Source: Chryseomicrobium aureum (GTDB lineage Bacteria > Bacillota > Bacilli > Bacillales_A > Planococcaceae). From it: 56,407 bases of DNA. The notes beneath the pieces were generated by a model, which was not told the DNA's origin, did no database searches, and worked only from the letters and a program-made list of their open reading frames with translations. Positions 7,400 through 15,161 of the stretch are shown piece by piece. The stretch spans positions 1 to 56,407 of the forward strand of contig NZ_JAFBFG010000019.1 in NCBI RefSeq assembly GCF_016909155.1, in the 5' to 3' direction. Made by a program: the position numbers and the translations under genes. Position 1 is the first letter of the stretch, and every line of letters starts with the position of its first letter.

Positions 7400-8560
7400 A
7401 TGGAAACGAATCAACTGATTTTACGCATTCCAGGTCCTACACCAATTCCGCCAAGTGTTCAACGAGCAATGCAGCAACCAATGATTGGGCACCGGGACCC
7501 TGAGACGGCAGAACTTTTAGCCTCCGTTCAACCTGGCTTGCAAACTATCTTTGGAACAGTACAACATGTCTCAGTGGTGGCAGGAAGCGGGACGTCGGGT
7601 CTTGAAGCTGCAGTTGTTAATATAGTCGCACCTGGTGAGAAAGTTATCGTATGTGTGACCGGCGCATTTGGAGAGCGCTTCGTTTCAATCTGTAAAAGTT
7701 ATCAAATCGAAACAATCGTACTAGAGGAACAGTGGGGGAAAGCTGTTGATCTTAACAAACTAGAAGTAACTTTAGCCGAGCATCCCGATTGTGCAGCAGT
7801 TTTTGTAACGTATTGTGAGACCTCGACTTCAGTTTTGAATCCGATTGCTAAAATTTCCAAACTCGTTCACGAAAAGTCTGACGCACTCGTTATTGTCGAT
7901 GGCGTTTCTTGTATAGGAGGGGCAGAACTAAAAATGGATGAGTGGCAGCTAGATGTCGTTGTGACAGGTTCTCAAAAAGCATTTATGTTGCCAGGGGGAC
8001 TTATGTTTGTAGCATCTAGCGAAATTGCTAGACAAAAGATGAAAGCCAATCCACGTCCTCGTTTTTATCTAGACTTATTGAAATATGAGAAAGCAACGCG
8101 TGAATTTTCTACACCATTCACCCCAGCTACGTCTCTTTTATATGGATTACAGGAAGTTATTCGACTGGTTGAACAAGAATCGATGGAAGGAGTCGTCAAC
8201 CGACACCTCCAATTACGCGACATGACACGTGCAGCTTTAGTATCAATGAATCTAGAGCTATTGGCAGAAGACGACTTTGCTTCTCCGACCGTAACGGCAT
8301 TTAGCGTTCCAGGAATCGAGGGGAAGCTCATCCGAAAACAACTCACTCAACGATTTGGTATTCGGATTGCTGGCGGGCAAGGACATCAAAAAGAAACTGT
8401 ACTTCGCATTGGGCACATGGGCTACTGCTCAACTGCAGATATTTTATTGGTCATCAGTGCGTTAGAAGTAGTTCTTAGAGACCTAGGCCATGCATTTCCG
8501 GCTGGACACGGAACTGTTGCAGCACAAAACACACTTATAGGAGGACATGTTCATGTTTAA
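7400..8560 (+). CDS. Class-V PLP aminotransferase, probable phosphoserine/serine-pathway aminotransferase
   Basis: 386 aa, start with GAGGAG 8 nt upstream. It belongs to the alanine-glyoxylate/serine-pyruvate aminotransferase group: N-terminal RIPGPTPIPPSVQRAM and GHRDPE, cofactor region AGSGTSGLEAAV, Asp in VIVDGVSCIGG, and the Schiff-base lysine in VTGSQKAF (about residue 193). It overlaps serA by 8 bp and both lie behind one serine T-box. The gene therefore very likely supplies the transamination step (3-phosphohydroxypyruvate to phosphoserine) or a serine-glyoxylate transamination. A dedicated serC is not seen in the window. The precise substrate is an inference from context. Confidence 0.88.
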   Translation: METNQLILRIPGPTPIPPSVQRAMQQPMIGHRDPETAELLASVQPGLQTIFGTVQHVSVVAGSGTSGLEAAVVNIVAPGEKVIVCVTGAFGERFVSICKSYQIETIVLEEQWGKAVDLNKLEVTLAEHPDCAAVFVTYCETSTSVLNPIAKISKLVHEKSDALVIVDGVSCIGGAELKMDEWQLDVVVTGSQKAFMLPGGLMFVASSEIARQKMKANPRPRFYLDLLKYEKATREFSTPFTPATSLLYGLQEVIRLVEQESMEGVVNRHLQLRDMTRAALVSMNLELLAEDDFASPTVTAFSVPGIEGKLIRKQLTQRFGIRIAGGQGHQKETVLRIGHMGYCSTADILLVISALEVVLRDLGHAFPAGHGTVAAQNTLIGGHVHV

Positions 8561-10136
8561 AGTATTGATCTGTGATCCACTTTCTGAAGAAGGGCTGAAA
8601 CCTCTTCGTGAGAACCCGACAAGCCAGGTTGACGTATTGACGAACCTCTCAAAAGAAGAACTTCTTGATAAAGTGGGAAACTATGACGCACTTTTAGTCC
8701 GAAGCCAAACGACTATTGATGCAGCTGTCATTCATGCGGCGACCCGCTTGAAAATTATTGGAAGAGCAGGAGTGGGTGTCGACAACATTGACTTACAAGC
8801 AGCTACAGAACAAGGAATCTTGGTCGTCAATGCACCTGACGGGAACACAAATTCGGCTGCTGAACACTCCATCGCAATGTTGATGGCACTTGCACGAAAC
8901 ATTCCACAAGCGTTTCATGCTCTTAAAAACAAACAATGGGACCGAAAGTCATTCATTGGAGTGGAGTTAAAAGGCAAGACCCTCGGCGTCATCGGACTAG
9001 GTCGTATTGGAGCGGAAGTAGCCCAACGTGCAAAAGGTCAGCGTATGAAAGTAGTTGCTTACGATCCCTTTTTAACTTTAGAAAAAGCGGAAAAGTTAGG
9101 CGTCACGATGGGAACGGTAGATGAAGTCATTCAAGTCGCCGACTTTATCACAGTCCATACACCTTTAGTGAAAGAGACAAAACATTTACTGAACCGAGCT
9201 GCGTTTGAAAAAATGAAGCCAGGTGTACAACTGATCAACTGTGCTCGTGGGGGAATTATTGATGAGGACGCTCTATATGACGCCATCCAGAGTGGTAAAG
9301 TGGCAGGTGTGGCTCTTGACGTTTTTGAAGTGGAGCCGTTTGTTGATCATAAACTGTTGACCCTTCCGCAAGTTATTGCGACACCTCACCTCGGTGCCAG
9401 CACAGTTGAAGCGCAAGAAGTTGTTGCTGTCGATGTGTGTGATGACGTTGTGCGCTATTTCAATGGGCAAGCGGTAAAGAATCCTGTGAACTTGTCTGCT
9501 GTTCCGAAAGATGTATTGAAGAAAGTGGAGCCCTATTTACAGCTAGGCGAAAAGCTCGGATCATTTGTTCAAGATTTAGCAAATGGACTGATCGAAGAGT
9601 TCCGAGTTGTTTATTCTGGGGAACTGCAAGATATTGATGTAACACCAATCACGCGCAATGTTTTAAAAGGATTTTTAAGAAGTCGTTTAGGGGAATCGGT
9701 CAATGAAGTCAATGCGAAACTGTTTGCCGATCGCTTAGGCATCACAGTCATCGAGCAAAAAACGTCTCAGACAAAAGGATTCACAAGTTTAATTACGGTA
9801 GAAGTTCTAACGAAAGCGGAGATGCGTAAAGTATCCGGTACATTGTTAAATGGACTCGGCGCTCGAATAGTTCGCGTCGATGAGTTTATCGTCGATGTAC
9901 CATTAGAAGCGCATCTCGTGTTCATTCGCCATAAAGATCAACCAGGCGCAATTGGTCGTGTGGGCATGTCTTTAGCCGAAGAGCGAATTAATATCGCAAC
10001 GATGCAGGTGGGACGTGCTGAACGTGGCGGTGCAGCGATTATGATGCTAACCGTCGATAAACACGTAAAAGCAAAAAGTGTCGAGAAGTTAAAGACCCTT
10101 GCAGATATTGAGGACGTCATTGCAATCGAGCTTTAG
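8553..10136 (+). CDS. serA: D-3-phosphoglycerate dehydrogenase
   Basis: 527 aa from ATG 8553. AGGAGG lies 8 nt upstream, and the ATG at 8547 is only 2 nt from it. It catalyses the first committed step of serine synthesis with NAD. The domains in order are a substrate-binding part, the Rossmann domain with GLGRIGAEVAQRA (about 148), the catalytic Arg/Glu/His set (INCARGG, EVEPF, TPHLGAST), the intervening ASB domain (about 325-450) and a C-terminal ACT domain (about 455-527, VFIRHKDQPGAIGRVG) that binds serine. The length matches Bacillus SerA (525 aa). Co-regulated with the aminotransferase by the serine T-box. Confidence 0.97.
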   Translation: MFKVLICDPLSEEGLKPLRENPTSQVDVLTNLSKEELLDKVGNYDALLVRSQTTIDAAVIHAATRLKIIGRAGVGVDNIDLQAATEQGILVVNAPDGNTNSAAEHSIAMLMALARNIPQAFHALKNKQWDRKSFIGVELKGKTLGVIGLGRIGAEVAQRAKGQRMKVVAYDPFLTLEKAEKLGVTMGTVDEVIQVADFITVHTPLVKETKHLLNRAAFEKMKPGVQLINCARGGIIDEDALYDAIQSGKVAGVALDVFEVEPFVDHKLLTLPQVIATPHLGASTVEAQEVVAVDVCDDVVRYFNGQAVKNPVNLSAVPKDVLKKVEPYLQLGEKLGSFVQDLANGLIEEFRVVYSGELQDIDVTPITRNVLKGFLRSRLGESVNEVNAKLFADRLGITVIEQKTSQTKGFTSLITVEVLTKAEMRKVSGTLLNGLGARIVRVDEFIVDVPLEAHLVFIRHKDQPGAIGRVGMSLAEERINIATMQVGRAERGGAAIMMLTVDKHVKAKSVEKLKTLADIEDVIAIEL

Positions 10137-10179
10137 AGAATTGTTCTAAGACGAAAATTAGTTTCCATAAAACGACTTC

Positions 10180-10250
10180 GGTAGAATAAATCCTAATTTG
10201 GGTAGAATAAATCCCGATTTGGGTAGAATAAATCTCATTTTCGGTAGATG
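10180..10250. repeat. 21-bp direct tandem repeat, three copies plus a partial fourth
   Basis: Units start at 10180, 10201, 10222 and 10243. Each begins GGTAGAATAAATC and ends in a TTT-rich tail. The first 13 bases are invariant in the three full copies and the last 8 vary. The repeat is non-coding, just after serA. Confidence 0.9.
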
Positions 10251-10281
10251 AACGCCCGCTCAGTGACAAGAATAAGGAAAA

Positions 10282-10334
10282 TAAAGTGCCTGTCACCATT
10301 TGGTAATGCATTCCATTTGGTGACAGGCACTTAT
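10282..10334. repeat. Long palindrome with GTGCCTGTCACC arms
   Basis: AAGTGCCTGTCACC (10284-10297) is an exact inverted match of 10319-10332. The interior contains a further partial dyad (ATTTGG repeated on both sides). It may double as a terminator for serA, though no T-run follows. The arms look like a dispersed element of Bacillales intergenic regions, which is my recollection only. Confidence 0.75.
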
Positions 10335-10339
10335 TACTA

Positions 10340-10388
10340 AGGAGGCTCACGCCGCGCCATCGGAAAGCAGCCCGTAACAGAACTTAAC
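10340..10388 (+). repeat. Partial copy of the dispersed palindromic repeat (copy C)
   Basis: GGAGGCTCACGCCGCGCC, then CGGAAAGCAGCCC, matches the right half of the element at 14802-14936 with few differences. The left half is absent. Confidence 0.8.
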
Positions 10389-10391
10389 GTA

Positions 10392-11177
10392 CTAAAGTCT
10401 GTTCAACTTATCAAAAATATCTAAAACTCCAGAAAGCCTCGCAACTGTATAGGTCGGCTTTGGAGATTCTGGAATTTCTAATCCGTGATGATTAATCCAT
10501 ATTGATTCCATCCCTAAAGAAGCAGCTCCTAAAATATCCGTCTTCAAATTATCGCCCACCATAATCGCATCCTCTAACCCAACTTCGAAGCGAGATAAAA
10601 GCTCTTGAAACGGTGTCTGATCCGGCTTGCCGATCCCGACCTCTCCTGAAATGACAATATGCTCGAAATAAGGACTCAACTCTGGTGTCAATTCAAGCTT
10701 TGTCTCCTGAAGACTCGGTGCACCATTTGTCAAAAGGCCTAAGCGGTACTTCGAAGACAATTCTTCAAGAACTTCTAGCGTCTCATCATACAAATAAGGA
10801 GAAGCAAGTCGATAAGACTTAAAAGTCTTAACCGCTTTCTGCGCAATCGCTTCATCGTGAATTTCTAAACGCTGGAATGCCTGATGCCATGCCTGAAATT
10901 GATAGTCCCCAATCAACTTCCCCATTACAGGGAAATCAAATGTCTCATCGGGAAATGTTCCCCACAATCCTTCAAAGGGATTGATGCCAATCTTTTGTGT
11001 GAAGTCATAAAAAGGATAAGTGGAATAGACACCAGGGGCAGTATCTAGAATTGCTTGAAGCAATTTCTCCGCATTCTCAGGAAACACATCAGAGCAGGTG
11101 TTTTGAAGCGCTTCTTCCACACTGCGTTTATCCCACAGCAAAGTATCATCTAGATCGAACAAAATAACTTTTTTCAT
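10392..11177 (-). CDS. HAD-family nucleotidase/phosphatase (YjjG/YfnB-like)
   Basis: 261 aa. HAD motif I DLDDTLLW (nucleophile Asp8 and Asp10), motif II in LLTNGAPS, motif III Lys in GEVGIGKPDQ and motif IV MVGDNLKTDILGA are all present. An alpha-helical cap lies between motifs I and II. The YjjG group dephosphorylates (non-canonical) pyrimidine nucleoside monophosphates. That specificity is assigned from overall similarity and is not proven here. GGGAGG precedes the ATG. Monocistronic between divergent and convergent neighbours. Confidence 0.87.
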   Translation of the reverse strand: MKKVILFDLDDTLLWDKRSVEEALQNTCSDVFPENAEKLLQAILDTAPGVYSTYPFYDFTQKIGINPFEGLWGTFPDETFDFPVMGKLIGDYQFQAWHQAFQRLEIHDEAIAQKAVKTFKSYRLASPYLYDETLEVLEELSSKYRLGLLTNGAPSLQETKLELTPELSPYFEHIVISGEVGIGKPDQTPFQELLSRFEVGLEDAIMVGDNLKTDILGAASLGMESIWINHHGLEIPESPKPTYTVARLSGVLDIFDKLNRL

Positions 11178-11263
11178 AGAACCTCCCAGAATTCCTTTTT
11201 TTGTTTATTGTACCGCAAACAAGGGTACAGGTTAGTGCACAAATTATTAAAGGAGTGTTCCAA

Positions 11264-11425
11264 GTGAACAGCATCAAGAAAAACTCAATGACCGAACTGC
11301 GCCGGGACGAATTATTGCAGCGTTTAATTGATCAAGGGATTTACAAAGTCGATGGCCGTCAACTGTTCGAATTATCCTTTTATGAATTACTGAAAATTTA
11401 TACTGCGAGCCAAGAAACGGCCTAG
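11264..11425 (+). CDS. FbpA-like small protein (Fur-regulated basic protein A family)
   Basis: 53 aa from GTG 11264 with AAAGGAG 7 nt upstream. The frame is open 21 codons further but has no ribosome site there. The core RRDELLQRLIDQGIYKVDGR, then QLFELSFYELLKIY, matches the short FbpA domain of B. subtilis, a small protein linked to the iron-sparing response with FsrA. I find no Fur-box-like sequence in the 85 bp upstream, so iron control is not supported here. It is followed directly by a terminator. Confidence 0.75.
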   Translation: MNSIKKNSMTELRRDELLQRLIDQGIYKVDGRQLFELSFYELLKIYTASQETA

Positions 11426-11427
11426 AC

Positions 11428-11458
11428 AAAAGCCCATCTCCTAGAGGGCTTTTTTTTG
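11428..11458 (+). terminator. Terminator after the FbpA-like gene
   Basis: AGCCC/GGGCT stem with 10-nt loop and a T8 run. Confidence 0.8.
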
Positions 11459-11502
11459 TTGACCTATGGTAAACTAGAGGATAGAAAAGAAGAGGTGTTA
11501 GA

Positions 11503-12657
11503 ATGACAATTCAACAATTAGATGACATTTGGCAAACGAAATGGAAAAATGAAAATTTCTCACAAGAAATGCCCATACAGAGCAAATTAATTCCACTATT
11601 TTTAGCGGGAGAAGATATTGTAGCAGAATCCCCAACGGGTACAGGGAAGACGTTAGCATTTGTCCTACCCTTATTGCAACTAGTTGATGGGAAAAAACCA
11701 CACATTCAAGCAGTTATTATGGTACCATCCCAAGAGCTTGGCATGCAGATTATTGACGTGTTGCGTAAGTGGACAGAAGGAACAGACGTGACAGTGGCTC
11801 AATTAATTGGCGGTGCAAACATGCAACGCCAAGTCGATAAGTTAAAGAAAAAGCCAACAATCGTTGTTGGAACACCTGGTCGATTGAATGAACTTGTAAA
11901 AAATCGAAAACTCAAAATGCATGAAGTTCGGCATTTGGTATTAGATGAGGCTGACCAACTACTCAGTCGCGAACATCGTAGTACAGTGCGTTCTATTATT
12001 GATGCTGCAGTTGAAAAACAAATTGTAATTCTCTCTGCGACGATCACAGATGAGATTGAAATTGTGGCAGAACGCGTTCTGAACAACCCACATACAATCA
12101 AAGTCGAGGCATCTGAACTTCCCGCAGTTGGAAAAGTGGAGCATCACTTTTTGAAAGTGGATCGACGTGACAAAACGGAACTTTTACGTAAATTTAGCCA
12201 TCTTCCAAATATGAAGGGTCTTGCATTTATCAATAGCTTAGACCAGCTGATGATGAAAGAGGAGAAATTGTTGTTCCGCGATGCACCCATTGCTGCACTG
12301 CACGGCGCTATGAAAAAAGACGAACGCCGAAAAGCACTCGATGACTTGAAAAAAGGTATCGTGAATTTATTGATCACAACGGATGTAGCCGCACGAGGAC
12401 TAGATATACAAGATGTCACACACGTCATTCATGTCGATGTTCCACAAACAATCGAACATTACCTGCACCGGTCAGGTCGAACAGGTCGCGCAGGGAAAGA
12501 TGGGACAGTTGTCACATTCTTAGAATACAAAGACGAAAAATTCTACAAAAAGCTTTCGAAAGATTTCCCATCAAAGCCTACTCAAGTCGTTTGGGGAGCA
12601 GGTCGTTTAGAAATTGGAAACTCTAAGACAGTTGAGAAAGGAAAGAACAAACGATGA
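11503..12657 (+). CDS. DEAD-box ATP-dependent RNA helicase (YfmL-like)
   Basis: 384 aa. The motifs in order are Q-like region PIQSKLIP, Walker A SPTGTGKT (43-50), Ia-like VPSQELG (where most members have PTRELA), GG, TPGR, DEAD (148-151), SAT, and in the second RecA domain TTDVAARGLDIQDV and HRSGRTGRAG. There is no long C-terminal RNA-binding extension, only a short basic tail. It unwinds RNA, with likely roles in ribosome assembly or cold. The size suits B. subtilis YfmL (376 aa) better than CshA/CshB. It overlaps ampS by 4 bp (ATGA), so the two are translationally coupled. Confidence 0.92.
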   Translation: MTIQQLDDIWQTKWKNENFSQEMPIQSKLIPLFLAGEDIVAESPTGTGKTLAFVLPLLQLVDGKKPHIQAVIMVPSQELGMQIIDVLRKWTEGTDVTVAQLIGGANMQRQVDKLKKKPTIVVGTPGRLNELVKNRKLKMHEVRHLVLDEADQLLSREHRSTVRSIIDAAVEKQIVILSATITDEIEIVAERVLNNPHTIKVEASELPAVGKVEHHFLKVDRRDKTELLRKFSHLPNMKGLAFINSLDQLMMKEEKLLFRDAPIAALHGAMKKDERRKALDDLKKGIVNLLITTDVAARGLDIQDVTHVIHVDVPQTIEHYLHRSGRTGRAGKDGTVVTFLEYKDEKFYKKLSKDFPSKPTQVVWGAGRLEIGNSKTVEKGKNKR

Positions 12658-13880
12658 CTTTCCATGACAATCTTGCAGAATACGCAGATTTAATCGTTCA
12701 AGTGGGACTCAATGTCCAACCTGGCCAGTATGTTCAAATCCATACAACTCTTGATTCAGTTGAGTTTGCTCGACTTGTAGTCAAACAAGCCTATAAAGCC
12801 GGAGCTAGCCATGTTGATGTTCAATTTAGTGATAACACCATCACGCGCGCATTCTACGAGCAAGCACCAGATGCTTCGTTCGACGATGTTCCAAAGTGGG
12901 TAGCAGCTCAGCGTGATGAGTTGATTGATCGAAAAGGAGCCTTGCTGTGGATTGACGCAGAGGATCCAGATTTACTTGAAGGGATTCCCGCAACAAAAAT
13001 CAGCCGGTATCAAAAAGCGTCGTCAGCTCTTTTGAAGCGCTACCGAAAAGCTGTTATGAACGATGAAATTACATGGAGTATTGCAGCAGTACCTTCTGGG
13101 AAATGGGCGAATAAAGTGTATTCAGAGGTCTCCGAACAAGAGGCGATTGAAGCGTTATGGAATAAGATTTTTGAAGTGGTACGTGTGGGGCAAGGGACTG
13201 CAGTCGAACAATGGAAAGCACATATTGAACAACTCAATGACCGAGCTGCTTATTTAAATAGTCGCAACTACACAGCGCTTCATTATCAAGCAACGGACAC
13301 AGATATCGTTGTAGGGTTACCGAAAGACCATATTTGGATGAGTGGAAGCAGTGTCAATAGTGACGGTGTTGCATTCATTGCGAACATGCCGACAGAAGAA
13401 GTTTACACATTACCAGACCGCATGCGTGTGGATGGCTACGTGACGAACTCGAAGCCGTTTATCTACCAAGGAAATCGCATCGATGGATTTAAACTGACGT
13501 TTAAAGATGGAAAGGTAATAGAGTCTACTGCGCAACAAGGTGGAGAGTTATTGAATGAGTTACTAACAACAGATGAAAATGCTGCTTACCTAGGGGAAGT
13601 GGCCCTCGTCCCATTTGACTCACCAATTTCTAATAGCAATACGATTTTCTACAATACTTTGTTTGATGAAAATGCATCCAATCATTTTGCATTAGGTGAA
13701 GCTTATCCAACAACCATTCAAGGTGGGAAAGGCTTAACGGAAGAGCAATTACTTGAAAAAGGTGCGAATGTGTCTATCGTCCATGAAGATTTTATGATTG
13801 GTACAAGCGACATGACGATTGATGGAATTTTAGAAGATGGTAGTCGTGAACCAATTTTCCGCAATGGGAATTGGGCGTAA
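12654..13880 (+). CDS. ampS: Aminopeptidase, M29 family (AmpS-like)
   Basis: 408 aa, the length of B. subtilis AmpS (410). A cytosolic metallo-aminopeptidase that trims N-terminal residues from peptides. Family landmarks are GLNVQPGQYVQI at the N-terminus, the metal-site segment FIANMPTEEVYTLPDR, LGEVALVP, NTLFDENASNHFALGEAY and DFMIGTSDMTIDGI. The start ATG overlaps the helicase stop. A second, clearly related copy is encoded at 23452-24681 on the other strand. Confidence 0.94.
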   Translation: MTFHDNLAEYADLIVQVGLNVQPGQYVQIHTTLDSVEFARLVVKQAYKAGASHVDVQFSDNTITRAFYEQAPDASFDDVPKWVAAQRDELIDRKGALLWIDAEDPDLLEGIPATKISRYQKASSALLKRYRKAVMNDEITWSIAAVPSGKWANKVYSEVSEQEAIEALWNKIFEVVRVGQGTAVEQWKAHIEQLNDRAAYLNSRNYTALHYQATDTDIVVGLPKDHIWMSGSSVNSDGVAFIANMPTEEVYTLPDRMRVDGYVTNSKPFIYQGNRIDGFKLTFKDGKVIESTAQQGGELLNELLTTDENAAYLGEVALVPFDSPISNSNTIFYNTLFDENASNHFALGEAYPTTIQGGKGLTEEQLLEKGANVSIVHEDFMIGTSDMTIDGILEDGSREPIFRNGNWA

Positions 13881-13898
13881 GTGAAGGGAGAAACGCAT

Positions 13899-14774
13899 AT
13901 GAAGAAATGGATAGTTTCTATTGTCTCAGTGCTTGTTCTATCTGTATCACTTCCGGCATTTGCAAGTGCTCAAACAATCTATGTAGCACTTGGTGATTCA
14001 ATAGCAGCAGGTCAAACGCCAAATCGAGAAATAGATCAAGGATATACGGATCTTATTGCTGCAGAGTTAGCGCGCAATGGGCAGTTGCTGGCATTTTCAA
14101 AAGACCTAGCATTTCCAGGATTCACGACTGAACAAGTGCGTGAATCGATTCAATCTGATGAAGCGCAAGAGTTATTAGCTTCCGCTACACTCATTACGAT
14201 TTCAGCAGGTGCGAATGATTTACTACGAATCGTGACCGCAAATCCAGAACTAGGCACCCTTTCTTACCAACAGCAACAAGCGAATTTTGCGCTCAATCAA
14301 GCACGCAAGTCACTCGAAGGACTGCTTCAAGACCTTGAAACTGTAGCACCGAACGCAGAAGTCTATGTAGTAGGGTATTATTTTGCGTATCCACATGTTG
14401 CGGAGTTTCAAAAGCAGGGAACAGCCAAAGAATTAAATCGACTCAACCAAATCTTAGAGCAAACCGCACAAGCAAACGGTGCAACATTCGTATCAGTGGA
14501 AGACCGAATGAATACTGACTTAAAGAGTTTCGTTCCAAACCCAGCGGATGTGCATCCAACGCAAGAAGGGTATCGTCAAATCGCAAACAGTTTTTTTGAC
14601 ACGGTCAATCCAAACTTGACTGTCTCACCATTTGAAATGCCGCAACCAAATCCTTTAAGTTTTGAGGAAATTCAAGCTGCTCAAGAACAACAATCCGAGG
14701 AAGAATCAGTAGACCAAGCTCGTGCACACACACCGCACGGCCTTGCACTTGCAGAGATCATCCCGTATATCTAA
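13899..14774 (+). CDS. Secreted SGNH/GDSL-family hydrolase
   Basis: 291 aa from ATG 13899 with AGGGAG upstream. The GTG at 13881 lacks a site. A signal peptide (cleavage near ASAQ, about residue 24) is followed by block I VALGDSIAAGQ (nucleophile Ser), block III SAGANDLL and block V DVHPTQEGY with the catalytic Asp/His. The C-terminal 50 residues are Glu/Gln-rich and probably disordered. SGNH enzymes are esterases/lipases, and the substrate is unknown. It begins 18 bp after ampS and may be co-transcribed. A dispersed repeat element follows. Confidence 0.9.
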   Translation: MKKWIVSIVSVLVLSVSLPAFASAQTIYVALGDSIAAGQTPNREIDQGYTDLIAAELARNGQLLAFSKDLAFPGFTTEQVRESIQSDEAQELLASATLITISAGANDLLRIVTANPELGTLSYQQQQANFALNQARKSLEGLLQDLETVAPNAEVYVVGYYFAYPHVAEFQKQGTAKELNRLNQILEQTAQANGATFVSVEDRMNTDLKSFVPNPADVHPTQEGYRQIANSFFDTVNPNLTVSPFEMPQPNPLSFEEIQAAQEQQSEEESVDQARAHTPHGLALAEIIPYI

Positions 14775-14801
14775 TAAAAATTTTGATAGCAAATTTTCTA
14801 A

Positions 14802-14936
14802 GTTGAGGGGCGTGTAGGGGTTGACTCCAGTGGGATTAAAGTCGGAACGTGAGACCCCGCAGGAGCCTGCGACGAGGGAGGCTCACGCCGCGCCCTCGGA
14901 AAGCAGCCCCGGAACTCCACTCAACTCGCCTCAACT
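14802..14936 (+). repeat. Dispersed palindromic repeat element (copy A)
   Basis: About 130 bp, GC-rich against the AT-rich surroundings, with internal dyads (GTGAGACC...GGCTCAC, GCAGGAGCCTGC). It is nearly identical to the reverse complement of 35486-35611, and its right half recurs at 10340-10388. A 114-codon open frame crosses it but has no coding features. Confidence 0.92.
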
Positions 14937-14982
14937 AAAAAAAGTACCCTCTCTTTTATTGTTAAAGAGAAGGTACTTTTTA
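14937..14982. terminator. Bidirectional terminator
   Basis: AAAAAGTACCCTCTCTTT pairs with AAAGAGAAGGTACTTTTT with one mismatch and A/T runs on both sides, between the SGNH gene (+) and the small ORF (-). Confidence 0.85.
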
Positions 14983-15002
14983 AATGCTTTTTATAAAAAT
15001 TA

Positions 15003-15104
15003 CTACTTTTTAGTTGCCTTACGTGAATTTAAAAACTTTCTTACAATTGGGTACACTATAGGTGCCCACTTAATTGCTGATTTCAATAAATTAGACTTTC
15101 TCAT
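15003..15104 (-). CDS. Small cationic peptide, 33 aa
   Basis: ATG 15104 with TTAGGAGAG 8 nt upstream. An ATG two codons earlier overlaps that site. The product has a basic N-terminus (MRKSNLLKSAIK), a short hydrophobic core WAPIVYPIV and a very basic tail (RKFLNSRKATKK). The stop is just before the strong terminator. I do not recognise a named family. The composition resembles small membrane-associated cationic proteins found in Bacillales and staphylococci. It lies downstream of, and on the same strand as, the M20 deacylase and might be read from that transcript. Confidence 0.6.
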   Translation of the reverse strand: MRKSNLLKSAIKWAPIVYPIVRKFLNSRKATKK

Positions 15105-15161
15105 TGTCATCTCTCCTAATGAATATCATGTTACTGATAAAATACCCCAGCATTACACTCA

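Noticed and set aside
10282-10334. Palindrome as the serA terminator
   Set aside because: The stem is strong but no T-run follows on the plus strand, and its arm sequence looks like a repeat element, so I class it as a repeat.
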